From CAZVLE01 sp964627855 (GTDB lineage Bacteria > Bacillota > Dethiobacteria > DTU022), in assembly GCA_964627855.1 (NCBI GenBank), contig CAZVLE010000008.1, forward strand, positions 1 to 9,231: DNA of 9,231 nt. Reading direction: 5' to 3'. Below the pieces are notes generated by a model, which was given only the letters and a program-made list of their open reading frames with translations, was not told where the DNA came from and did not search any database. Positions 1 through 5,575 of the stretch are shown here, piece after piece. The stretch's first letter is position 1; each line of letters begins with the position of its first letter. The position numbers were made by a program, and so were the translations under genes.

Positions 1-1
1 T

Positions 2-268
2 GACAGGTGGACAATTCTTTTTTCTGACCTGGCCTTAAAAACTTCAAAAAAGATGGACCAGGCCAATGCTTCCCTGATCCTGGGCTACCTGGAAAAGAAA
101 CTTGTAAATTGTTCAAACCCCAGACTTTTTAGCAAAGCTCTTAGCTCTGACCACAAAGGGAAATGGCGTTACCGTGTTGGTGACTACCTCATTCTTTGTC
201 TACTTGAAGACGAAAAAATCCTTATTACAGTAATTGCAATAGGCCACCGAAAAGATATATACGACTGA
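2..268 (+). CDS. RelE/ParE-family toxin, 5' partial
   Basis: Toxin of a type II toxin-antitoxin pair. RelE-family proteins are small RNases, most of which cut mRNA on the ribosome. The frame is open from base 2, so the true start lies left of the window. The ATG at 53 is internal, because the 17 codons before it (including WTILFSDLALK) match the usual first strand and helix of the family. Counting from the Met at 53, the diagnostic C-terminal half is present: NPRLFSKAL (about 22-30), KWRYRVGDYLIL (37-48) and the terminal GHRKDIYD (64-71). These carry the Arg, His and Tyr residues expected in the catalytic face. The reading frame is intact to its TGA. The partner RelB-like antitoxin would be expected just upstream, outside the window. 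Family assignment is firm; the RNase activity is inferred from the family. Confidence 0.88.
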   Translation, partial: DRWTILFSDLALKTSKKMDQANASLILGYLEKKLVNCSNPRLFSKALSSDHKGKWRYRVGDYLILCLLEDEKILITVIAIGHRKDIYD

Positions 269-718
269 ACACATATCGGGGTCAGGTCTTGAATTATCAC
301 TTTTTTTCATAACCGGTTTTAAGTTAAATCGGAAAAACTGACTAGATCTTGCACTCCCAGTTATTTTCGCTGTAAAATTAATATCCTCAATGGCTGTGAC
401 GACATAGAGGTTCAACTGCCACCTGCCTAAGGCCGCTCCATGATCACTTCCGCCGCCACGCGCACGTCTTCAGACACCAAATCCCCGCATTTCTGCGGGC
501 CTCCCGAAGCCGTACTTCCCTCTCTTGTTCACCAGTCACCTGGCATCATCCCTTTCAGTAAGGCAGATTCAAGTAATAACTTTAAAACCTGATGCTTTAA
601 GCGCTTCAGCCAGCCCTTTATCCCAACAACCTATATTTTTGTTTTCTTTGCTGCCTTCTTGGGCCAAAACACCGGCCAGCGTTAATACGGAGGCTGTATG
701 TTTTTATCACTAATTTGG
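269..718. other. 450-bp gene-free segment with a GC-rich patch and hairpin
   Basis: No convincing gene fills this stretch; the short open frames in it look accidental. It is patchy in composition. Bases 269-415 are AT-rich and begin with GGGGTCAGGTCTTG (278-291), a phrase resembling the small dispersed repeats common in Clostridia. Bases 420-540 are clearly GC-rich. A perfect hairpin, CCCGCA-TTTC-TGCGGG, lies at 484-499 without a following T-run, so it is not a typical terminator. Bases 569-703 on the minus strand hold a start-less reading frame, listed separately. The segment may be the scar of a lost mobile element or decayed gene. Confidence 0.45.
569..703 (-). pseudogene. Possible decayed gene fragment, unrecognised
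   Basis: On the minus strand a 44-codon frame, bounded by TAA at 704-706 and ending in TGA at 569-571, has no ATG or GTG start and no ribosome binding site. Its predicted peptide reads like a real protein tail, including SVLTLAGVLAQEG followed by GCWDKGLAEALKASGF. It begins just after the stop of the minus-strand methyltransferase gene in another frame. I do not recognise the family. It could be the C-terminal remnant of a gene disrupted by deletion, or a chance frame. The natural-looking amino-acid composition is the only support. Confidence 0.25.
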
Positions 719-1588
719 CTAACTCCTGGACTGATTTCCAATTTGATAGCGAATAGTCCACTGCACCTTGCGATAGATTTTGAGGTATCTTAAAACGCCC
801 AGTTTTTTCGATTCTGAATCAAAGTAGCTCCAGTCGTTGATCAGCTTCAGCCGGGGAGAAAACCGCTCAAGTTCGTCGCTGTCACTGATGCCGAACTGGT
901 AGGATACCGGTCGGTCAAAATTCAGTTCGTGTTTGAACTTGAAGTCCACCAACCATTTCTTAAAACCACGGGTGTAACTTTCATGCACCACTTCGGCAAC
1001 CAGTTGTCCGTAGTTGATCCGATCGGCTATAGCAGTTAATAATTCTTTTAACTCTTTAGCAGGCAGATACATAAAAAGCCCTTCTGCCAGCAGAATAATC
1101 GGTTTTTGTTGTTCCAAAACAAGATCAAGCCAGCTGCGATCAAATACAGAGCAGCCAAGCAGCTTATAGCGTTCTGTTTCAGCCAACAGGTTTCGTTTAA
1201 AACTGATCACTTCCTGGAGATCGAGATCATAGAAGGTAATCTTGCCGTTGTCGATCCGGAAAAACCGGGTATCCATCCCACAGCCCAGGTTTACGACAAC
1301 GCAGTCCGGGTTTGCTTTCATGAACTCCATGGTGTAAAGGTCATACTGCCTGGCTCTGATCGCAGCATGAACGGCGAGTCGTTTGCCCAGTTTAAAGCGG
1401 CCCAGATTTTGGAGGGTTTTACTGCTGGAAGATAGAAGTTGATCGTTAATTTTATCGACGATTTCTTCGCCCCGGGGGTCGGTGATGATTGGATCGGCGG
1501 AGCGGCTTTCCATCACCCTACCGTATAGCATCAGCAGCATGGTTAACGAAACATTTTCAAAAGGGATATCATCGATAGTTTTATTCAT
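719..1588 (-). CDS. LCM/TcmP-family class I SAM-dependent methyltransferase
   Basis: Cytoplasmic 289-residue methyltransferase of the leucine carboxyl methyltransferase / TcmP O-methyltransferase family. It transfers a methyl group from S-adenosylmethionine to an unidentified acceptor. The SAM-binding motif I is VVVNLGCGMDTR (97-108). The acidic ribose-contact strand is FYDLDLQEV (119-127), and the family signature LLAEGLFMYLP lies at 166-176. The N-terminal helical cap (1-90) and C-terminal lid have usual size. The start is taken at 1588 because AAAGGAG sits 5 nt before that ATG; the frame continues 29 codons further upstream, but no ribosome binding site supports a longer form. In anaerobic bacteria such genes often occur alone and their substrates are mostly unknown. 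The family originally came from polyketide O-methylation, but no polyketide gene is visible here. Confidence 0.88.
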   Translation of the reverse strand: MNKTIDDIPFENVSLTMLLMLYGRVMESRSADPIITDPRGEEIVDKINDQLLSSSSKTLQNLGRFKLGKRLAVHAAIRARQYDLYTMEFMKANPDCVVVNLGCGMDTRFFRIDNGKITFYDLDLQEVISFKRNLLAETERYKLLGCSVFDRSWLDLVLEQQKPIILLAEGLFMYLPAKELKELLTAIADRINYGQLVAEVVHESYTRGFKKWLVDFKFKHELNFDRPVSYQFGISDSDELERFSPRLKLINDWSYFDSESKKLGVLRYLKIYRKVQWTIRYQIGNQSRS

Positions 1589-1939
1589 GGGAGCTCCTTT
1601 CATCACTAAATTTATATTTTCCGGAAGATATTGATAGATGATTGGAGTAAAGTTGTTGAAAGAGTGGGCAGCCACTTAATTATCATATCGCGAACTGCCA
1701 GAAATCTGGTGCGCTGGTTATCGCTATCCACCTGCTATTACCTCTTTTTTGCCTGACCTGTTAACCAAATTATATTCCCTTTTGATCTTGATGTATAGCA
1801 AGTATAATGGTGGCAAAATGATAATGTCGGGGGGACGGGGTTGTTGACAACAAGCAGGGTGCATCAGTGGCCTTGGATATATTTCACGCAGATTAGGAAA
1901 ATCAAACCCTGAGATCAATGCAACCATTCACGGGGGCTA
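1589..1939. other. 351-bp intergenic segment with palindromes
   Basis: No gene is supported here; a 67-codon minus-strand frame (1724-1927) lacks family features and a good ribosome binding site. The segment holds small symmetric elements that could be regulatory: AGTGG-GCAG-CCACT (1663-1676), CCAGA-AA-TCTGG (1698-1709), and TTGTTG-A-CAACAA (1841-1853). The last follows a G-rich run, CGGGGGGACGGGG, at 1828-1840. A TATAAT at 1803-1808 on the plus strand follows TTGATC after only 15 nt, so it is a weak promoter candidate. The methyltransferase promoter (minus strand, reading from 1588) must lie here or further right, but I cannot place it. Confidence 0.4.
1698..1709. promoter_or_regulatory. Palindrome upstream of methyltransferase gene
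   Basis: CCAGA and TCTGG are perfect inverted arms around a 2-nt centre, 110 nt upstream of the methyltransferase ATG at 1588. The size and symmetry fit a dimeric repressor or activator site, but no regulator gene is adjacent and no promoter could be aligned to it. It may be chance. Confidence 0.2.
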
Positions 1940-2659
1940 CTATTTTTTCCGGAGTACGAAAGCTATAAAATTTAGATATTTTCCACCGCCGGCGTCCATT
2001 GATTTGCGGCATTGAACTGCAATTTCATTTTTTTCCTGGTTCAGCCAATCTTCCCACACGTTCTCGTTGCTTTCCATCTCGTAGATAGTAATTACCTCTG
2101 CATCACGGCTGCTATTCACTATTTCTGTCCAATAAACAATATCACGCAGATAGGCAAGCTGCTCCGGGGTCCACGAGAGTAGCAATTCTTTCGGCAGGTT
2201 GTGGTGGCAATCATTTTTCAGGCCGGGTACACAGCAGTAAATATAGCCACGGTGTTTGATAAAGGGCAGTAATTTTTCGTCCAGGTATTTTGGGTCTCGG
2301 CCCCAAAAGTTATAGGCGTCTGTGCTGACCACCGCATCGAAAAATTCTTTCTCAAAAGGCAAGGCGGTGGCGTCAGCCTTAACTGGTGTAATTTGTTTAC
2401 TGTTTAAGCCCATTTGATTGAAAAAACTACGGTTTTCCAGCGGATCACTCCACAAATCGGCGGCGTAGACTTTGAAGCCATAATCTTTAACAAGCATAAC
2501 ACTGGTATGCCCTTGCCCACTTCCGAGGTCACAGACGAGACTTCCTGCAGGGATTTTATGATTTAGTAGCATTTCTTCCTGTAATTTGAATGGGTTTGGC
2601 CCCATGGCCGTAGCCAGTAATGCGGGGGTATTATACTTTTGGCTTAATGGATACTCCAT
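1940..2659 (-). CDS. Class I SAM-dependent methyltransferase
   Basis: Soluble 239-residue methyltransferase of the Methyltransf_11/25-like type. It uses S-adenosylmethionine; the acceptor is unknown. SAM motif I is VCDLGSGQGHTS (42-53), with the acidic residue after strand 2 in YAADLW (65-70). KADATALPF (94-102) contributes the adenine-contact Asp, and FDAVVSTDAYNFWG (107-120) is the motif IV strand. The C-terminal part (150-239) has a Trp/Glu-rich helical region followed by a last beta-strand, FIAFVLRKK. The start at 2659 is supported by AAGGAG 8 nt upstream. It is not a paralogue of the LCM-type methyltransferase downstream: motifs and lengths differ and they share only the Rossmann core. 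The 351-bp gap to that gene argues against a tight operon. The protein is complete and intact. Confidence 0.85.
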   Translation of the reverse strand: MEYPLSQKYNTPALLATAMGPNPFKLQEEMLLNHKIPAGSLVCDLGSGQGHTSVMLVKDYGFKVYAADLWSDPLENRSFFNQMGLNSKQITPVKADATALPFEKEFFDAVVSTDAYNFWGRDPKYLDEKLLPFIKHRGYIYCCVPGLKNDCHHNLPKELLLSWTPEQLAYLRDIVYWTEIVNSSRDAEVITIYEMESNENVWEDWLNQEKNEIAVQCRKSMDAGGGKYLNFIAFVLRKK

Positions 2660-2822
2660 GGTAATTGCTCCTTATCTTATCTTTTACCGATATACCTCTT
2701 TAAATCCAAAATGCCTTGATAGGGGCTGCTAAAATAGCTTACCAGCAATCGGCCTATTTATCAGCGGGGGTTTTCTTTTACCAGTGCAAGCAGACTTGAA
2801 CGAGGGATATTTTTGAGCCCTG

Positions 2823-3350
2823 TTAAAACTGATCTTCGGCTCCTTTGCGGATTGTTTTAAAACTTCCGGTAGCGACGTTTAGATCGTAGATATTAAAATT
2901 GGTGCGTATATCGAACCCATCGGAGTGAACAGCCAGGTTTATTGAAGCAGAGCCCTGCTCTCCGCTGACAATCCGGTGGAATACCAAAGGGGGCCAGCCC
3001 AGCACTGCTCCGCCATCAAATAAAAGCTGATCATCATGGTAAATTTTATCAGGCGTTACGACGAAAGTTTCGATCTTGCCATGACTTTTACTAAAGAGTT
3101 CAACAGTTCGTTGACCATAAAGGACAATCAGGTTATCAGCTTGGTGGGTATGCATATACCAGGGGCGTTCAACTTCACCAATCGGCCCTGGTGAAACGGC
3201 ACTTTTCTCATGCAGAACCCTATCTATTGCATCAATATGCGGCAGCGTTTCCAGGGGGTAGAGGTCAAACACTACTCCCGGAGTTTTTCTGAACAGTTTT
3301 AATTCAACCAGACTATATAACCCTTTCTTTTCGCTAATTAGCGCAGTCAT
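2823..3350 (-). CDS. Cupin-fold (RmlC-like) protein
   Basis: A 175-residue single-domain protein with cupin characters. The first cupin motif is WYMHTHQADNLIVLYG (64-79), giving metal-ligand candidates His67 and His69. The usual Glu ligand position is occupied by Asp/Asn (ADN). The second motif contributes FHRIVSGEQGSASINLAVH (124-142), with His125 as third ligand candidate. Beta-rich segments between them (VELFS, ETFVVTP, GGAVLGWP) fit the jelly-roll. Cupins range from sugar epimerases to dioxygenases and binding proteins; this one resembles RmlC-like proteins in the HxHQxDN string, but I cannot assign a reaction. The start at 3350 is preceded by GGGAGG. It is flanked by 163-bp gaps on both sides, so it is probably transcribed alone. 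Confidence 0.7.
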   Translation of the reverse strand: MTALISEKKGLYSLVELKLFRKTPGVVFDLYPLETLPHIDAIDRVLHEKSAVSPGPIGEVERPWYMHTHQADNLIVLYGQRTVELFSKSHGKIETFVVTPDKIYHDDQLLFDGGAVLGWPPLVFHRIVSGEQGSASINLAVHSDGFDIRTNFNIYDLNVATGSFKTIRKGAEDQF

Positions 3351-3397
3351 CTATCTATCCCTCCCTTGAACGGTTATTCTTGCCTTAAGCTTAGTTC

Positions 3398-3434
3398 AAT
3401 CCGGATCTATATTAAAACATATAAATCTGGATCT
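3398..3434 (-). repeat. 11-bp direct repeat upstream of cupin gene
   Basis: AATCCGGATCT (3398-3408) and AATCTGGATCT (3424-3434) match at 10 of 11 positions and are 26 bp apart, about 2.5 helical turns. They lie 48-84 nt upstream of the cupin ATG in an AT-rich promoter-like stretch, so they could be paired binding sites for a regulator. No promoter hexamers with good spacing could be fixed. Confidence 0.3.
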
Positions 3435-3513
3435 TTAAAAATATGATCATGCTAAATATCGGTCACGAATTAGAGCTGGTCAAAAAAGCAGGAAACCGGA
3501 ATGTGTCCTGAAA

Positions 3514-3861
3514 TTATTGTAAATCTAGATAAAGCCTGATGATGTTGCGAATCCTCTCCCTTGTCTCTGCGCTATTAATAGTACCGTACTTTTCAGCCAG
3601 GCGTTCCTTTGCTATGGCCCTGATCTGATGAGCCATGATAACGGAAGGCTCTCTTAAGCCACTTTCTTCCGGATTGATTAGATGTTCAGTTGGATAAATT
3701 GCTCTTCCCGGTTTCAGGGTGGTCAGACACAGGACTGTAATTACCGGGATAGCTTGATTTACAGCTTCCTCGGATATAACTAAAACAGGTCTTTTACCGG
3801 CCTGTTCAGAGCCCTGGGATGGATTAAGATCAGCCCAATAAATGTTCCATTGGTAATTCAT
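3514..3861 (-). CDS. MazF/PemK-family mRNA interferase toxin
   Basis: Toxin half of a type II toxin-antitoxin module. MazF/PemK proteins are ribosome-independent endoribonucleases that cut mRNA at short sequence motifs and stop growth when free of antitoxin. The 115-residue length is normal. Family landmarks are in order: WNIYWADLNPSQGSEQAGKRPVLVIS (within 5-30) with the catalytic Arg24 candidate, TVLCLTT (42-48) with the catalytic Thr, and GLREPSVIMAHQIRAI (68-83) forming the substrate groove and dimer core. Its ATG overlaps the TAA of the antitoxin gene by one base (TAATG), so translation is coupled and toxin yield is tied to antitoxin synthesis. The gene is intact. Cleavage specificity cannot be read from the sequence. 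Confidence 0.94.
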   Translation of the reverse strand: MNYQWNIYWADLNPSQGSEQAGKRPVLVISEEAVNQAIPVITVLCLTTLKPGRAIYPTEHLINPEESGLREPSVIMAHQIRAIAKERLAEKYGTINSAETRERIRNIIRLYLDLQ

Positions 3862-4130
3862 TATTTCTTTTTCTCCCGGGTTGTTTCGAAGTCTGCTGCA
3901 GAAAAAACTGTCATTGTAGATTCTAGATCGTCCATAAACAGGGGATCTTCAGCGGCTTGTTTCATCAGTTTAAATAAGTTTTCTTTATCAATTTTCACCA
4001 CGTAAGTTTCAATTGCTTCTTTAACTGCAAAATTGACAGAAGGTACATTACCTTCACTGGCATGTTCTTTTAGCCTATCCAGCAAATCCTGGGGCAGGGA
4101 GAAAGTATAGTTTTTGGTTTTCTTAACCAC
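3861..4130 (-). CDS. Ribbon-helix-helix antitoxin of the MazF-type toxin
   Basis: An 89-residue antitoxin with an N-terminal ribbon-helix-helix DNA-binding domain and an acidic C-terminal tail. The ribbon is KNYTFSLP (about 6-13), followed by helices DLLDRLKEHASEG and SVNFAVKEAIETYVV. The tail, rich in Asp, Glu and hydrophobics (EDPLFMDDLESTMTVF), is what would wrap and block the MazF active site. I place the start at the GTG of 4128-4130: GAGGTG lies 6 nt before it. The other in-frame GTG, at 4137-4139, falls inside that ribosome binding site and so cannot be the start. It is the promoter-proximal gene of the pair and would be expected, with the toxin, to repress its own promoter at the repeats around 4203-4226. 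Confidence 0.87.
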   Translation of the reverse strand: MVKKTKNYTFSLPQDLLDRLKEHASEGNVPSVNFAVKEAIETYVVKIDKENLFKLMKQAAEDPLFMDDLESTMTVFSAADFETTREKKK

Positions 4131-4191
4131 GGGCCACACCTCAAAAGTTTTACTTATTAAGCAAATCCATATTAAACAAGTTGCCTTTCAT

Positions 4192-4220
4192 ATTATATAT
4201 AGTGCAATATAATAATGCAA
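4192..4220 (-). promoter_or_regulatory. Sigma-A promoter of the RHH-MazF operon
   Basis: Reading leftwards on the minus strand, TTGCAT (4215-4220) is followed after exactly 17 nt by a consensus TATAAT (4192-4197). The start of transcription would be near 4185, leaving a leader of about 55 nt before the antitoxin GTG. The spacer and -35 are covered by a direct repeat, which suggests repression by the antitoxin. Confidence 0.72.
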
Positions 4221-4226
4221 TATAAT
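4203..4226. repeat. Direct repeat over the toxin-antitoxin promoter, probable operator
   Basis: TGCAATATAAT occurs exactly twice, at 4203-4213 and 4216-4226, with a 13-bp period. The copies cover the -35 box and spacer of the minus-strand promoter. Tandem short sites are the usual target of ribbon-helix-helix repressors, which bind as adjacent dimers, so the adjacent antitoxin is the natural candidate ligand. The region is AT-rich, so part of the repetition could be compositional, but an exact 11-mer pair in this position is unlikely to be idle. Confidence 0.6.
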
Positions 4227-4274
4227 TCGGTAATAGTTATAGATAAAATGTTATTCGTCATTAAAGCCAATAGG

Positions 4275-4301
4275 AATTTCTTAATTGATAGAGAAATTAA
4301 G
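4275..4301. repeat. Overlapping inverted repeats before membrane-protein gene
   Basis: Two alternative 7-bp stems share bases: AATTTCT/AGAAATT (4275-4281 with 4292-4298) and CTTAATT/AATTAAG (4280-4286 with 4295-4301). They lie about 50-75 nt upstream of the membrane-protein ATG at 4352. There is no T-run, so this is not a classical terminator. They may be an operator or simply AT-rich symmetry. Confidence 0.25.
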
Positions 4302-4351
4302 ACAAACGAGCAGTCTTCAGCGTGGCCACGATAAAGAGCAAGGAGTTTAGC

Positions 4352-4806
4352 ATGCCATCAGTCAAAAGAAGTTTACCCTGGAGTGTTTATGTTCTATTGG
4401 GCACTGTTAGCTTTGGGCTCGTGATGATTGTGGCTTTTAGTAATGGACTAACCGCCCTTCTACATGAACCGCTAATCACACCGGATGCCTGGCTAGAGAG
4501 CCATCCTTACATCCAAATTGGCAATCGCCTGGTGAGCGAGCCAAGCTCTACGCTGCTTATTTTTCTACTGGCCATCCTTTATCTGCGGGTTGCTATTCTA
4601 TTCTTCCGCGGGCATGATGGTCAATAATCTCGCCTCTGGCGGTGATCGTTATCTATTTTATCGGCCTGACCTCCGGCTACGCAGCACTTTTATGGGCAAG
4701 GGGCATCTGGTTTAACGCCAATGATATACTGCATGTGCTCTTTTTTGGTTGGGTTCTATACAGCTACAGCATACTGCGGAAAAGTCTTATCGATGCAAAA
4801 GCATAG
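4352..4806 (+). pseudogene. Membrane protein gene with an internal frameshift
   Basis: A four-helix integral membrane protein appears split across two frames. The first frame starts at ATG 4352 (AAGGAG 6 nt upstream) and stops at TAA 4625-4627, giving 91 residues with membrane segments at about 10-33 and 66-86. From 4618 a second frame with no start or ribosome binding site of its own continues to TAG 4804-4806. It adds two more hydrophobic segments (SPLAVIVIYFIGLTSGYAAL and ILHVLFFGWVLYSY) with the motif FNANDILHV between them. Joining needs loss of one base (or gain of two) between 4618 and 4627. The codon use and membrane pattern continue across the break, so this was probably one protein of about 151 residues. 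I do not recognise the family with confidence. A sequencing error would restore it. Confidence 0.65.
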
Positions 4807-4863
4807 TCCTGTCAGCACTTAAGGTTTTCGGGAATCGGTTGTCCGAAGGATGAAGAACCGGAT

Positions 4864-4893
4864 TTGCATAATCTGTATTACAAATGTTATAAT
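4864..4893 (+). promoter_or_regulatory. Extended -10 promoter of the AbrB-Doc operon
   Basis: TTGCAT (4864-4869) and TATAAT (4888-4893) are 18 nt apart, and TGT at 4885-4887 makes an extended -10. Transcription would begin near 4900, so the leader is only about 12 nt and begins almost at the ribosome binding site (GAGGTG, 4900-4905). This placement also excludes any coding start upstream of 4912. Confidence 0.68.
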
Positions 4894-4911
4894 TGTGGCG
4901 AGGTGAACCTT

Positions 4912-5136
4912 ATGAAGCAGGTTAAATTGAGGAAAGTAGGCAACAGTTACGGAGTAACCCTGCCTAAGGAGTTGCTTGAAAAGTATAATGTTAAAGAGGG
5001 TGAAGCACTATATATAGTAGAAAACCCTGATGGCTTTAAGCTATCTCCTTATGATCCTGATTTTGAGCAGTGGGCGGCCTCCTTTGAGCGGACTAACAAA
5101 AAATATAAAAATGCTCTAAAAGAATTGGCTAAATAA
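4912..5136 (+). CDS. AbrB/MazE-type antitoxin
   Basis: A 74-residue antitoxin with a SpoVT/AbrB swapped-hairpin DNA-binding domain. MKQVKLRKVGNSYGVTLP (1-18) is the typical opening, with KELLEKYNVKEGEALYIVEN completing the beta-alpha-beta fold by about residue 38. The C-terminal tail (45-74), with PDFEQWAASFERTNKKY, is the likely toxin-binding segment. The start is taken at 4912 because GAGGTG sits 6 nt upstream; an in-frame TTG at 4864 lies inside the promoter and is not used. It directly abuts the Doc-type toxin gene, so the pair forms one operon. By analogy with Phd-Doc and MazE systems the protein should bind its own promoter, but no clear palindrome was found there. Confidence 0.88.
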   Translation: MKQVKLRKVGNSYGVTLPKELLEKYNVKEGEALYIVENPDGFKLSPYDPDFEQWAASFERTNKKYKNALKELAK

Positions 5137-5526
5137 ATGGAGCCACATTTTTTAACGAAACAAATTATTATCTATTTTCATGAACTTTTAATCAGCCTCT
5201 ACGGCGGCGCTTCAGGTATTCGTGATGATGGATTACTTGAATCTGCTCTTGATCAATCAAGGGCGATGTTTGATGGATCATTTTTACATGATTCGTTGGC
5301 TAAAATAGCGGCAGCTTATGGTTTTCACATCTGTAAAAATCATCCCTTCATTGATGGCAATAAGCGCATTGCCTTGGTGGCCATGGATATATTCCTGCAA
5401 AGGAATGGCTATGAAATTTCAGCATCAGAAAAAGAAGTATACGGAGTGATGGTGAAACTAGCCTCCGGAAATCTAACCAAAGAAGAGTTAGTTAGCTGGT
5501 TAGAAGCTAGTATGGCAAAACTTTAA
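5137..5526 (+). CDS. doc: Doc/Fic-family death-on-curing toxin
   Basis: A 129-residue Fic-fold toxin. Phage P1 Doc, the type member, inactivates EF-Tu by phosphorylating it; other Fic enzymes transfer AMP. The all-helical fold is recognisable from SGIRDDGLLESALDQ (26-40), SLAKIAAAYGFHICKNHPF (53-71) and the active-site loop HPFIDGNKR (69-77), with His69, Asp73, Asn75, Lys76 and Arg77. The C-terminal helix region (NLTKEELVSWLEAS) fits Doc proteins. The loop has the DGNKR form common in chromosomal Doc-type toxins, between P1 Doc (DANKR) and classical AMP-transferring Fic (DGNGR/EGNGR). The ATG follows the antitoxin TAA with no gap and has no strong ribosome binding site, so expression is probably translationally coupled. 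The gene is intact; target and donor nucleotide are inferred. Confidence 0.92.
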   Translation: MEPHFLTKQIIIYFHELLISLYGGASGIRDDGLLESALDQSRAMFDGSFLHDSLAKIAAAYGFHICKNHPFIDGNKRIALVAMDIFLQRNGYEISASEKEVYGVMVKLASGNLTKEELVSWLEASMAKL

Positions 5527-5532
5527 TATAAC

Positions 5533-5548
5533 TATCCACGACTGGATA
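5533..5548. repeat. Small hairpin after the doc gene
   Basis: TATCCA-CGAC-TGGATA is a perfect 6-bp stem with a 4-nt loop, 7 nt after the doc stop codon. It has no following T-run, so it is at best a weak terminator or an RNA-stability element separating doc from the downstream iron-sulfur gene. Confidence 0.3.
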
Positions 5549-5575
5549 ACTTCATTGGATAGAGGGTGAAATTCT

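Noticed and set aside
200..415. 71-codon minus-strand frame overlapping the RelE toxin gene
   Set aside because: It overlaps the better-supported toxin gene and shows no recognisable domain.
484..499. Hairpin CCCGCA-TTTC-TGCGGG as an intrinsic terminator
   Set aside because: No run of T follows on either strand, and it is too far from the toxin or methyltransferase stop codons to be assigned.
1782..1808. Plus-strand promoter-like TTGATC and TATAAT
   Set aside because: The spacing is only 15 nt and no plus-strand gene follows, so it was not listed as a promoter.
1724..1927. 67-codon minus-strand frame between the two methyltransferases
   Set aside because: No family features, no good ribosome binding site, and it spans the G-rich phrase and palindromes; it reads as non-coding sequence.
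4322..4351. GTG at 4322 as the start of the membrane protein
   Set aside because: The ATG at 4352 has AAGGAG at ideal spacing; the outer GTG has no ribosome binding site.
4618..4627. Programmed ribosomal frameshift in the membrane-protein gene
   Set aside because: No slippery heptamer or downstream stimulatory structure is evident; simple mutation or sequencing error is more economical.
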